DNA of 64,000 bases from Mesorhizobium japonicum MAFF 303099 (GTDB lineage: Bacteria; Pseudomonadota; Alphaproteobacteria; Rhizobiales; Rhizobiaceae): assembly GCF_000009625.1 (NCBI RefSeq), contig NC_002678.2, positions 806,001-870,000 on the forward strand, written 5' to 3'. This document shows positions 25,859 through 33,909 of the stretch, in pieces. The notes below the pieces were generated by a model, which saw nothing but the letters and a program-made list of their open reading frames with translations, searched no databases and was not told the DNA's origin. Each line of letters begins with the position of its first letter. Positions within the stretch are counted from its first letter, which is position 1. The translations under genes were made by a program, and so were the position numbers.

Positions 25859-26782
25859 ATGACCCAGATTGATATCTTGCTGCCGCCCGACGTGCGACTA
25901 GCCGTCAGTCCGCTGTCCTGGGCGAACGACGTTCTTGAAGACCTTGGCGCGGATATACCGCTGGAAACCTGCCTGCGTGACGCCGCCGATGCTGGATATC
26001 ATGGCGTGGAGCTCGGGCGAAAGTTTCCGCGAGATGCAAACGCCCTGAGCCCGCTGCTTGCCAGCCATGGTCTCGCCCTGGCGTCCGGCTGGCATTCGGG
26101 AAAACTAGCTGAACGTGGCGTTGGCGAAGAAATGGAAGCGGCCGCCAGCCATGCCGGCCTCCTGCACGCGATGGATTGCAAAGTGATGGTTTACGGCGAG
26201 GTCGCGATGATGACGCCGGGATCGCCGCTCGATGTTCCGATGTCAAAGCGAGTAATCATGCCGAAGGCAGACATGGCTGCGTATGCTGCGCGGTTGACCG
26301 AGTTCGCGAAGCGTCTTGCCGAGGAGTACGATCTTAAACTTGCGTACCATCATCATCTGATGATGGTTGCCGAGACATTCGACGAGATCTCGGGAATCTT
26401 CGACAAAGTGGGACCAGAGACAGGCTTGCTGCTCGACACCGGTCACGCCGTGGCAGCCGGCTTTGACTACGTCCGACTGATCGAGCGCTTTGGAGACCGT
26501 ATCAACCATATCCACCTCAAGGATATCCGCAGGCCGGTTCTGGAAGAAGTCCGTACCGGCGATCTGAGCTTCAATGCCGGTGTGCGCAGGGGAGTATTCA
26601 CGGTGCCGGGAGATGGAATCGTAGACTTCGTCCCAATTGCCCGCTTTGTCAGGGATCAAGGCTACGGCGGGTGGCTCGTGGTCGAAGCCGAGCAGGACCC
26701 AGCGGTCGCCCCACCCCGTCTCGCCGTCGCGCGAGCCTTTGAGCATATGTGCGATGTTTTCGCCGACCGACCAGATGCGTAG
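25859..26782 (+). CDS. iolE: Myo-inosose-2 dehydratase-like TIM-barrel protein
   Basis: This 307-residue protein has the IolE-style start LAVSPLSWANDVLEDLG, then TPLETCL-like IPLETCLRDAADAGYHGVEL, GRKFPRDANALSPLLASHGL, and the metal-site segments LLLDTGHAVAAGFDY and INHIHLKDIR with a late VVEAEQDP. These match IolE, which dehydrates 2-keto-myo-inositol to a cyclohexane trione. The ATG at 25859 has GCAGGGA upstream. It lies 87 bases after the LacI gene on the same strand. Its presence supports an inositol or cyclitol role for the neighbouring operon, though the other iol genes (iolB, iolC, iolD) are not in the window. Confidence 0.8.
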   Translation: MTQIDILLPPDVRLAVSPLSWANDVLEDLGADIPLETCLRDAADAGYHGVELGRKFPRDANALSPLLASHGLALASGWHSGKLAERGVGEEMEAAASHAGLLHAMDCKVMVYGEVAMMTPGSPLDVPMSKRVIMPKADMAAYAARLTEFAKRLAEEYDLKLAYHHHLMMVAETFDEISGIFDKVGPETGLLLDTGHAVAAGFDYVRLIERFGDRINHIHLKDIRRPVLEEVRTGDLSFNAGVRRGVFTVPGDGIVDFVPIARFVRDQGYGGWLVVEAEQDPAVAPPRLAVARAFEHMCDVFADRPDA

Positions 26783-27236
26783 TGGAGGTTCAGTGCTGGC
26801 GCTATCAGGACTCTAGTGTAGTCGCAGGACTATGTCTGCTGTCAGGAAGCGGCCAATCTGGTCCTAGGGCGGACATGTGGCGCGAAATAGACGTTTAGCA
26901 ACGGAGCCGCGACGCTGATGGGTCGGACTTTGCCGCTCCCCACCGGTCTTTGCAGCACCGAGACGGGTCCAGACCCCGACCTCCTTCAGAAGCGGGCGCA
27001 TCTCGACGGGAGCAGCAAGACAGAGAGTTCGAAAAGCTTCCAGGAACCCCAGTCGATCGCGAATTGTAGAACTATTTGACGACCGGTTTGGGCCGAAAGC
27101 AGGCGGTCCGGTTCCAGAATTAACTAGCGGGAAAGGCGCCATTTTGCTGGCGACCCCATCTCAGCCGCAACGACGTTGCTGACGCGTCGCGCCATAGTCG
27201 GACCTCGGTGCGACTGCATAGGAACAACAGTAGGCC
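26783..27236. other. Intergenic between two clusters, with dispersed repeat copy
   Basis: No gene is recognised. It contains one copy (27026-27052) of a 27-base sequence also found at 47182-47208. No terminator is visible for either flanking operon. Confidence 0.5.
27026..27052. repeat. 27-base dispersed repeat, copy A
   Basis: Identical over 27 bases to 47182-47208, with core GAAAAGCTTCCAGGAACCCC. The flanks differ. Both copies lie in intergenic DNA. Confidence 0.7.
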
Positions 27237-27521
27237 TCAGGGCAGATTGAAACCAGCGTAGGGTTTCAGCGGGACGATTTCGAAGTGAAGCATCCCCGCC
27301 CTCGCCAGCGGCAACGTCGCCAGCTTCTCGCGAACCTCGATCTCGTCCCTCGCCTCGACTATCTGGCACGCACCGGGCATATCACCGCGATGCCAGATCT
27401 GGCGCGTGAAGCCGATGCTATAGAGATGGCGGGCCTGTGCCCCCTCGCTGGGTACCAGCTGTTCGAAATCCGCTTCGCTGAATTGGTCGGTCCGGCGCCG
27501 AGACAAGACGAGGAATTGCAT
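27237..27521 (-). CDS. Muconolactone isomerase-like protein
   Basis: This 94-residue protein resembles the small muconolactone delta-isomerase family: it starts [19 protein letters not shown], continues with [36 protein letters not shown], and ends in a beta-strand with [19 protein letters not shown]. CatC itself isomerises muconolactone in catechol breakdown, but family members occur in many catabolic operons with unassigned roles. It is the last gene of the long minus-strand operon, 19 bases after the GMC oxidoreductase. The GGAG upstream of ATG 27521 supports the start. A side role in lactone chemistry after oxidation by the neighbouring flavoprotein is plausible but inferred. Confidence 0.75.
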   Translation of the reverse strand: MQFLVLSRRRTDQFSEADFEQLVPSEGAQARHLYSIGFTRQIWHRGDMPGACQIVEARDEIEVREKLATLPLARAGMLHFEIVPLKPYAGFNLP

Positions 27522-27540
27522 CGGTCCGGTCTCCAGAAAC

Positions 27541-29154
27541 TTACGCGACTGCCGCGATCGCTTGTGCGGAGCGACCAGACTGGACGCCCTTCACCAGATC
27601 GGCGCCTTTTTCGCCGATCATCATCGTCGGTCCATTGGTGTTGCCGCTGATCAGCACCGGCATGATCGATGAGTCGATCACCCGCAGTCCGTCGACTCCG
27701 CGCACACGCAGTTCGGGATCGACGACTGCGGTCTCGTCGACGCCCATCTTGCAGGTGCCAACAGGGTGATAGTCGCAGCAGGCATATTGCCTGATGTAGG
27801 CCATCAATTCCTCGTCGGTCTTCGCAGCCGGCCCAGGCAGCCGCTCGACCTTGACGAACTTGGCGATTTCGCTTTGCGCCAGCACGTCCCGGATGATCCG
27901 TACTGATTTCAATGCCATGCCGCGATCGTATGGGTCAGAAAGATAGTTGGGGTCAACCAGCGGCTCGTCGGCGGGGTTCGAAGAGCGGACCTCCACCGAG
28001 CCGATGCTACGTGGTCGAAGGAATGTCGAGTTGATGGTAAAACCATGCCCGTCGAGCCGCGTCTGACCGCCGCGTACCACCATCGCCGGCGCGATGTGAA
28101 TCTGAAGGTCGGGCCGCTTCGCTCCCTCGCTCTGGAAGAAGCCGCCGCCCTCGACAATGACCGAGGCGGCAGGGCCATTGCGATAGAGCAGCCAGCGAAT
28201 GCCGTGCAGGAGCGCCTTGGGATAGCGATCCTGGCCGTCATAGCTGATTGGGTCCTTGAGCGTCAGATGGACATTGGTGCAGAGATGATCCTGGAGGTTC
28301 CGACCGACACCGCTGAGATCGGCGACCGGAGCGATCCCGAGAGCTTGCAACTTGTCGGCCGGGCCGATACCGGACAGCATCAGCAGGCGCGGCGAGTTGA
28401 TGGCTCCTGCCGATACGATTACCTCGCTTTCGGCCCGGAGTACTTTCCGCGATTTGCCCTCGGAAAGTTCGACGCCGACGGCGCGGCCGTTCTCGACAAC
28501 GATCCTTGTGACTCGGGCATGGGTCCTGACTGTCAAGTTGGGCCGCCTGCTGACGGGATGCAGATAGGAGACGGCGGACGAGCGGCGGCGGCCATCGCGA
28601 CAGGTGACCTGGTAGAAGCCGGCGCCATACATGGTGTCGCCGTTGAAGTCGGGATTGAACGGCAGGCCATATTGTTGCACGGCACGGACAAATGCCCGGG
28701 TCAATGGGTGCGGACCGACCTGATCCGAAACTGCGAGCGGACCGCCCAGCCCGTGATAGCGATTGGCGAGCCGATCATTGTCCTCGGATTTACGGAAATA
28801 GGGCAAGACATCCTCATAAGCCCATCCGTCGTTTCCGAGTGCTGCCCAATTGTCATAGTCTTCCTTTTGGCATCGGATGTAGATCATCGCGTTGATCGAG
28901 CTTGAGCCGCCAAGGGTCTTGCCTTGCGGATACCAGATGGAGCGGTTGTCGAGGTTCTTCTGCGGCACCGTGTGGAACCGCCAGTTGACGCCCGGCCCGA
29001 ACAGCTTGCCGATGCCGCCGGGAATATGGATCATCGGATTCCAATCCCGGCTGCCAGCCTCCAGCAGCAGGACCTTGACGTCAGGATCCTCTGACAGGCG
29101 GTTTGCCAGCACGCAACCGGCCGAGCCCGCGCCGACAATTATGTAATCCCACAT
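27541..29154 (-). CDS. GMC-family FAD oxidoreductase (choline dehydrogenase-like)
   Basis: This 537-residue flavoprotein has the N-terminal FAD motif [18 protein letters not shown] and the GMC signature 1 region [20 protein letters not shown]. It also has the second signature [16 protein letters not shown] and the C-terminal active-site region [11 protein letters not shown] with His, followed by [16 protein letters not shown]. The ATG at 29154 is immediately before the FAD motif; the longer frame to 29286 reads into non-conserved sequence. Members oxidise alcohols such as choline, sugars or aliphatic alcohols. In this operon it probably oxidises the imported compound or an intermediate. It is cytoplasmic, with no signal peptide seen. 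Confidence 0.92.
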   Translation of the reverse strand: MWDYIIVGAGSAGCVLANRLSEDPDVKVLLLEAGSRDWNPMIHIPGGIGKLFGPGVNWRFHTVPQKNLDNRSIWYPQGKTLGGSSSINAMIYIRCQKEDYDNWAALGNDGWAYEDVLPYFRKSEDNDRLANRYHGLGGPLAVSDQVGPHPLTRAFVRAVQQYGLPFNPDFNGDTMYGAGFYQVTCRDGRRRSSAVSYLHPVSRRPNLTVRTHARVTRIVVENGRAVGVELSEGKSRKVLRAESEVIVSAGAINSPRLLMLSGIGPADKLQALGIAPVADLSGVGRNLQDHLCTNVHLTLKDPISYDGQDRYPKALLHGIRWLLYRNGPAASVIVEGGGFFQSEGAKRPDLQIHIAPAMVVRGGQTRLDGHGFTINSTFLRPRSIGSVEVRSSNPADEPLVDPNYLSDPYDRGMALKSVRIIRDVLAQSEIAKFVKVERLPGPAAKTDEELMAYIRQYACCDYHPVGTCKMGVDETAVVDPELRVRGVDGLRVIDSSIMPVLISGNTNGPTMMIGEKGADLVKGVQSGRSAQAIAAVA

Positions 29155-29230
29155 GTTCTGCCTCCACTCGCGCCCGAAGGCGCCTTCTCCGTCCGCGCAA
29201 CGAACCCCTGGCGGACCTGGCTCCTCAGTC

Positions 29231-30007
29231 CTATTTGCCCCTGAAGGCCGGCGCCCGTTTCTCGGCAAAGGCTCGCAGCCCTTCAATCCGGTCCTCCTTG
29301 CCGAATGCCTCGACGGTCAGCCGGTGCTCAATCTCGAGCCCGCTTTGCAGTTCGGTTTCGAATGCCGCCAGAACGGCCTTCTTCGCATAGGGCGTGATGG
29401 CAACCGACTTGGCGGCGATCGCAGCGGCGATCTCCAGCGCCCGTGGCAGGAGCCTGTCCGCCTCCACGACTTCGCTGACCAGTCCTTTGCGCTCGGCGAG
29501 GGTCGCATCGACCATGTCACCGGTCAGGACCATCTGCATGGCAAAGGATTTGCCGACGAGACGTGGCAGACGCTGCGTGCCGCCATCGCCGGGAAACGCG
29601 CCGATCTTGATTTCAGGAGTCGCGAATTGAGCTGCTTGCGAGGCAATGACGATGTCGCACAGAAGCGCAAGCTCCAGCCCGCCGCCCAGCGCATATCCAT
29701 TCACGGCGGCGATAATCGGCTTGGTGAAGCCCTCAATGGCGCGCCAGCATGCCAGCCGTTCCGGGTCGGCGTAGGAGGCGACCCCGCGTTCCAGCATGTC
29801 AGAGATGTCGGCGCCTGCCGCAAAGGCGCGACCGGCACCCGTCAGCACCACGCAGCCGACCTCCGTGTCGGCGTCGTAGCCAGAAAGCAGGTGGCTCAAT
29901 TCGGCCAGCAACGCCTTGGACAACGCGTTCAGCTTGTCCGGCCGGTTGAGCGTCAGCAGTCGGATGCCGGGCGCCGGTTCCACTGCCTGAACGAGGCGGT
30001 CCATCAT
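29231..30007 (-). CDS. Enoyl-CoA hydratase/isomerase family protein
   Basis: This 258-residue crotonase-fold protein contains LNRPDKLNALSKALLAEL, the oxyanion-hole segment AGRAFAAGADISDM, and the core ITAVNGYALGGGLELALLCDIVIAS (written here as IIAAVNGYALGGG then LELALLCDIVIAS). The catalytic Glu is in the segment IGAFPGDGGTQRLPRLVG, where the usual P-x-x-G-G-T-Q is kept. It should act on a CoA thioester, consistent with the CoA-transferase gene at the start of the operon. It starts three bases after the stop of the DapA-like gene. Two consecutive ATG codons (30007, 30004) are equivalent starts. Confidence 0.9.
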   Translation of the reverse strand: MMDRLVQAVEPAPGIRLLTLNRPDKLNALSKALLAELSHLLSGYDADTEVGCVVLTGAGRAFAAGADISDMLERGVASYADPERLACWRAIEGFTKPIIAAVNGYALGGGLELALLCDIVIASQAAQFATPEIKIGAFPGDGGTQRLPRLVGKSFAMQMVLTGDMVDATLAERKGLVSEVVEADRLLPRALEIAAAIAAKSVAITPYAKKAVLAAFETELQSGLEIEHRLTVEAFGKEDRIEGLRAFAEKRAPAFRGK

Positions 30008-30010
30008 CGA

Positions 30011-30976
30011 CTAGGCGACCTTCCTGTAAAGCGTCTCCGCGCTCAATCCGGCAGCATTCAGCAGTCCCCGAATCTTCTCGATCTCGGCGGGGTCTGGCTT
30101 CATCAATGGGGGCCGGACGTGAGCTTCGTCCAGTCGCCCGAGCAGCACCAGCGCCTCTTTCATGCGATTGTGCATATCGAGAAGCGGCGCGTCATAAAAG
30201 GCCCGTACCGTCGGATAGATGCGGTCATTGATTGCCTTGGCAGTCTTGAGATTGTTTGCCTGCACGGCACGGTACAGCGCGACCTGAAGGCTGGCGATGA
30301 CGCTGCCGGCACCCGACAGGAGCCCGTCGCAGCCAAGCGTCAGCGAGCCGAGCAACCAGGCGCTGTGGGTGGTGAGGGTGTTGACCGGTCGGTCGAGAGC
30401 TTTCAATTCGCGGATCTGACGTTCATGCAAATTGCCATCGCCGCACTGGTCTTTAATCGCGACGATCGAGGGAAAACGACGGCAGAGGTCGAGCAATGTC
30501 TGAAGCGGGTAAGCAAGGTTCGATGCCAGCGGATACTGGAACAGGATGATGGGAAGGTTGGACGCATCGGTAATGCGCTTCAGATGCTCGACGATCATCT
30601 CTGGCCGCAGGTGCCCACCGAGCGTCATGAAGTCCGGCGGGAAAACCAGCAGCGCGTCCGCCCCCTCTTGCTCAGCATAGGCGGCGATGCGCGCTGCCTC
30701 GAGGCTGGAGTTTGTGTAGACACCGACAATGGTCGGAACCTGATCCTGCAACACATCCTTGGCTACCACTATCGCGCGGTATTGCTCGTCGATGGTGAGC
30801 GCGTGCACTTCGGCCGCATGACCATTGATCGTGATGCCGGAAATGCCTTCGACCGAGGAGACGTCAGCGAGGTGCTTGCGGTAGGCACTCTCATCGACAG
30901 CCAGATCGGCGGTGAACGGCATCAGGCAGGCGGGAATGACGCCATGGGCAGCAAACGGTTTCTTGTCGCTCATCAT
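30011..30976 (-). CDS. Dihydrodipicolinate synthase/N-acetylneuraminate lyase family aldolase
   Basis: This 321-residue (beta/alpha)8 aldolase shows the conserved start GVIPACLMPFTADLAVDESA, the segment GISGITINGHAAEVHAL in the place of the usual GTTGE-like loop, the Tyr in LFQYPL and the Schiff-base Lys in SIVAIKDQCGDG. It could cleave or dehydrate a 2-keto-3-deoxy sugar acid, which would suit an operon with an aldehyde dehydrogenase. The altered GTTGE loop means it is unlikely to be DapA itself. A perfect hairpin separates it from the binding-protein gene. Confidence 0.88.
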   Translation of the reverse strand: MMSDKKPFAAHGVIPACLMPFTADLAVDESAYRKHLADVSSVEGISGITINGHAAEVHALTIDEQYRAIVVAKDVLQDQVPTIVGVYTNSSLEAARIAAYAEQEGADALLVFPPDFMTLGGHLRPEMIVEHLKRITDASNLPIILFQYPLASNLAYPLQTLLDLCRRFPSIVAIKDQCGDGNLHERQIRELKALDRPVNTLTTHSAWLLGSLTLGCDGLLSGAGSVIASLQVALYRAVQANNLKTAKAINDRIYPTVRAFYDAPLLDMHNRMKEALVLLGRLDEAHVRPPLMKPDPAEIEKIRGLLNAAGLSAETLYRKVA

Positions 30977-30997
30977 TCAGTTCCTATTTGAAATTTC

Positions 30998-31023
30998 GGG
31001 ACGCCGCGCCAGTGCGGCGTCCC
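30998..31023 (-). promoter_or_regulatory. Intercistronic hairpin after the binding-protein gene
   Basis: Perfect ten-base arms GGGACGCCGC and GCGGCGTCCC enclose a six-base loop. It begins 17 bases after the binding-protein stop (31040) and precedes the DapA-like gene. The following sequence has no T-run, so processing or stabilisation is more likely than complete termination. Confidence 0.65.
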
Positions 31024-31039
31024 GTTGCCCAGGGAGGAC

Positions 31040-31987
31040 TTAGAAGCCCTTGCCGATCATGTCGGCGATATTGTCCGGGGTCACTGAGACCGTCGGCAAG
31101 GTGATCGTCTCCGGGACCTCTTCACCCTTGGCCACCTTGTAAGCGGTCTCGATCCCTTCCGGCGCCACGAACGGATAAACGAAGGTTGCGGCGAGCTTGC
31201 CCTGTTTGACTGCCTCGAAAGCAGTCTCCTGGCCGTCGATACCGACCACCGCCACTTCATTGAGCCGGCCGGCGGCCTCCAGCACCTGGATCGCGCCGAG
31301 TGCCATCTCGTCATTGTGCGCGTACACCGCCTGGATCTGGCCGGGACCAAACCGCTGCACCATGTCTTCCATGAACTTCACCGCCTTGTCGCGGGTGTAG
31401 TCACAGTTCTGCGATGCTACCACCTTCATGTCCGGGTGCTTTGCGATCGCTTCTGCAAACCCCTTGTTGCGATCGATGGTGGCCGATGCCCCCGCCGTCC
31501 CTTGCAACTCGATGATGTTGCCTTTGCCATTCAATTTCTTCGCAAGGAATTCGCCCGCGCCAACGCCGAGCGGCAGGTTCTCGCCGCCGACATGAACGGT
31601 CACAGGCGTGTTGACCTTGCGGTCGAGAGTCACAACCTTGATCCCGGCATCCATTGCTTCCTTCACGACCGGGGTCAGTGCCTGCTCGGTCAGCGGCGAG
31701 ATCATCAGCACCTTGATGCCTTGTGCGATCAGGCTTTCGACGTCTGCCACCTGCTTGGAAGCATCGTTGTTGCCGTCAGTGACGATGAGATCGACATCCG
31801 GATAATGCTCGGCGGCGTACTTCTTGTTGCCCTCCACCATGGCGACGCGCCAAGGATGGTTCATGGTGCCTTGGCTGAAGCCGATCTTGATCTTGTCCTG
31901 AGCCAGGACCGCGCCCGGCATCATGGCGCCGAGTACCAGGGTGGCGGCAAGTGCCGTGGTGCGTAGGAAATGTCTGCGACTGGTCAT
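31040..31987 (-). CDS. Sugar ABC transporter substrate-binding protein, RbsB-like
   Basis: This 315-residue periplasmic protein starts with MTSRRHFLRTTALAATLVLG, which matches a twin-arginine motif (SRRHFLR), so export may be by Tat rather than Sec. The mature part has the type I binding fold: KIKIGFSQGTMNHPWRVAMVEG, then ADVESLIAQGIKVLMISPL, AVYAHNDEMALGAIQVLEAAG and VVGIDGQETAFEAVKQG. The ligand is probably a sugar or sugar-like compound. It lies 83 bases after the permease gene and is followed by a strong hairpin. In this operon the binding protein is the third importer gene, not the first. Confidence 0.92.
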   Translation of the reverse strand: MTSRRHFLRTTALAATLVLGAMMPGAVLAQDKIKIGFSQGTMNHPWRVAMVEGNKKYAAEHYPDVDLIVTDGNNDASKQVADVESLIAQGIKVLMISPLTEQALTPVVKEAMDAGIKVVTLDRKVNTPVTVHVGGENLPLGVGAGEFLAKKLNGKGNIIELQGTAGASATIDRNKGFAEAIAKHPDMKVVASQNCDYTRDKAVKFMEDMVQRFGPGQIQAVYAHNDEMALGAIQVLEAAGRLNEVAVVGIDGQETAFEAVKQGKLAATFVYPFVAPEGIETAYKVAKGEEVPETITLPTVSVTPDNIADMIGKGF

Positions 31988-32070
31988 TTTTTCACTCCTC
32001 CATTGTTTTTCATTTCAGGCTCCAAAGCGCGACGGCCGGCCCTTCTGGCAAGTGCTGCCGCACATGGATG

Positions 32071-33066
32071 TCAGGACCGTCTTTTGTGACGGTAGACCTC
32101 GAACATCACCGCGGCGATGATGATGGCGCCCTTCACGATCTGCTGTGTGAATGGCGATATACCTAGCAAATTCAATATATTAGCCATGACGGCAATGATT
32201 GCGGCGCCGATCACGGTGCCGATGACGCCGCCTTCGCCGCCAAACAGGCTGGTGCCGCCGATGACGACGATCGAGATGGCCTCGAGTTCGAGATTGGTGC
32301 CAGCGGTGGGCTCACCAACGGTGAGCCGTGAGACAAAAACCAGGGCGGTCAGCGCCGACAGCACGCCCGAGATGGCATAGACCGACATCAGCACGCGCGG
32401 CACGTTGATGCCGGCAAGCCGCGCCGCCTCGGTGTTTGAACCGACCGCGTAGATTTGGCGACCGAAAGGCGTGTGTCGTAGGACAACGAAAGCCACGGCG
32501 GCTATGGCAACGAAGATCCAGATCGGTACGGGAATGCCGAAGAGAAAACCGCTTCCCAGATAGGAGAAGGCATCCGAGGCATCGCCAAGCGTCTTCGGCT
32601 CGCCGTTGGCGATGGTCATGGCAATGCCGCGCCCCATCACCAGCGTGCCGAGGGTCATGATGAAGGGCGGCATGCCAAAGAAAACGACGCCTGCTCCGTT
32701 GATGGCGCCGAACACGGCTCCCATCCCCAGCGCCGCAATCATCGCCAACGGGATTGGAACGCCAGATGAGAGCATCAGCGCTGTGGCAACCGCGACGACA
32801 CCGACGATGGAACCGACGGAAAGATCGATGCCGCGTGTCAGAATCACGAAGGTCATGCCGACGCTGACGATGCCAAACAGCGCGACCTGGCGGCCGACAT
32901 TCAACATGTTGCCGGTCTGGATGAAGCTCGGCGACAGATACACTGCGAAGGCGCACAACACTATCAGGACCCAGAGCAGGCCAAGGCTTTGCGCCCAGCC
33001 TCGCAACCGACCCACCGACCCCGGCCGGATCGACGCCAATCCTTGTCCCGTTGTCATCTCAGCCAT
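32071..33066 (-). CDS. Sugar ABC transporter permease, RbsC-like
   Basis: This 331-residue inner-membrane permease has the segments LTRGIDLSVGSIVGVVAVATA (transmembrane entry with the conserved G-x-DLSVGS), GVVFFGMPPFIMTLGTLVMGRG and the coupling loop AVGSNTEAARLAGINVPRV. The ATG at 33066 follows GGGAGGAAGGA and starts MAEMTTGQG. A longer open frame to 33450 overlaps the HAD gene and is rejected. The stop of the HAD gene (33059) lies inside the permease start, giving an eight-base overlap and coupled translation. Confidence 0.92.
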   Translation of the reverse strand: MAEMTTGQGLASIRPGSVGRLRGWAQSLGLLWVLIVLCAFAVYLSPSFIQTGNMLNVGRQVALFGIVSVGMTFVILTRGIDLSVGSIVGVVAVATALMLSSGVPIPLAMIAALGMGAVFGAINGAGVVFFGMPPFIMTLGTLVMGRGIAMTIANGEPKTLGDASDAFSYLGSGFLFGIPVPIWIFVAIAAVAFVVLRHTPFGRQIYAVGSNTEAARLAGINVPRVLMSVYAISGVLSALTALVFVSRLTVGEPTAGTNLELEAISIVVIGGTSLFGGEGGVIGTVIGAAIIAVMANILNLLGISPFTQQIVKGAIIIAAVMFEVYRHKRRS

Positions 33067-33901
33067 TCCTTCCTCCCGATTCGTGCGCCATTGCGAGGGT
33101 CGATTGCCGTTGCAGCAGCCAGGCCACCGCATCGGCCAGCCCGCCCTCGTCGCAGGACGGTCCAACGAAATGCGCGAGCCGCTTGGCTTCCGGGACCGCG
33201 TTTTCGACCGAGACCGCCGTTCCGGCCCAGACCAGCATCTCAAGATCATTCTCGGCGTCGCCGGCGGCGGCGCAGTCCGACGCCGCCATTCCGAGTTCGG
33301 TAGCAACGGTCGCGATGGCGGTCTTCTTGGAGATGCCGAGCGGACCGATCTCGAGCAGACGTGGATGCGATCCCGATACCGACAGGCACCGGGCAAGCTG
33401 TACGCGGAGAGCTCCAAAGGCTTCACGGTCCATGGGCTGCGCGGCGACACACATTATCTTGCCGGGTTCGCCCGGCAGGTCTTCCAACGCCTTCGCCACG
33501 ACTAATGGCTCTGCGGTCACGCTGGCTTCGCGTGCGATGATCGGGTCTTCGGCAAGTGCGTGAATGGCGTGGCCGGTGAACCACATCGGCCGAACGCCCG
33601 CCGCTTGCGCCGTGGCCATGGTGTGCAGCGCATCGGTGCGACCGATCCGCTGCTCGGACAGCGCAACGCCGGTCGAGACATTACCGATCCAGCCACCGTT
33701 GAAGCAGATGGCGAGGCCTGCAATCCCAAGCTTCTCCGCATAGGGCTTTAGCCCGAGCGGCGAGCGCGCCGTTGCCAGAACAATCATGATGCCGGCCTCT
33801 CGTGCCACGTGCAGAGCGTCGGCAACACGCTGCGGAAGCACATGGTCGTGCGTCAGCAAGGTGCGGTCGACATCGGTGACGATAAGGCGCGGAATGGTCA
33901 T
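33059..33901 (-). CDS. HAD-superfamily hydrolase, Cof/YidA type
   Basis: This 280-residue hydrolase has motif I as DVDRTLL, motif II near MIVLATARSP, the Lys of motif III in ISKKTAIATV and motif IV GDAENDLEML. The usual DxDGT has Arg in place of Gly, an unusual change next to the general acid/base Asp. Members remove phosphate from sugar phosphates. The gene overlaps the permease start by eight bases and follows the aldehyde dehydrogenase by eight bases. A sugar phosphatase role fits the operon. Confidence 0.88.
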   Translation of the reverse strand: MTIPRLIVTDVDRTLLTHDHVLPQRVADALHVAREAGIMIVLATARSPLGLKPYAEKLGIAGLAICFNGGWIGNVSTGVALSEQRIGRTDALHTMATAQAAGVRPMWFTGHAIHALAEDPIIAREASVTAEPLVVAKALEDLPGEPGKIMCVAAQPMDREAFGALRVQLARCLSVSGSHPRLLEIGPLGISKKTAIATVATELGMAASDCAAAGDAENDLEMLVWAGTAVSVENAVPEAKRLAHFVGPSCDEGGLADAVAWLLQRQSTLAMAHESGGRNG

Positions 33902-33909
33902 GACCCGCC

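Noticed and set aside
29153..30991. Long plus-strand open frame of 612 codons
   Set aside because: It lies antisense to the enoyl-CoA hydratase and DapA-like genes, whose products are clearly conserved. Long antisense frames are usual in GC-rich genes.
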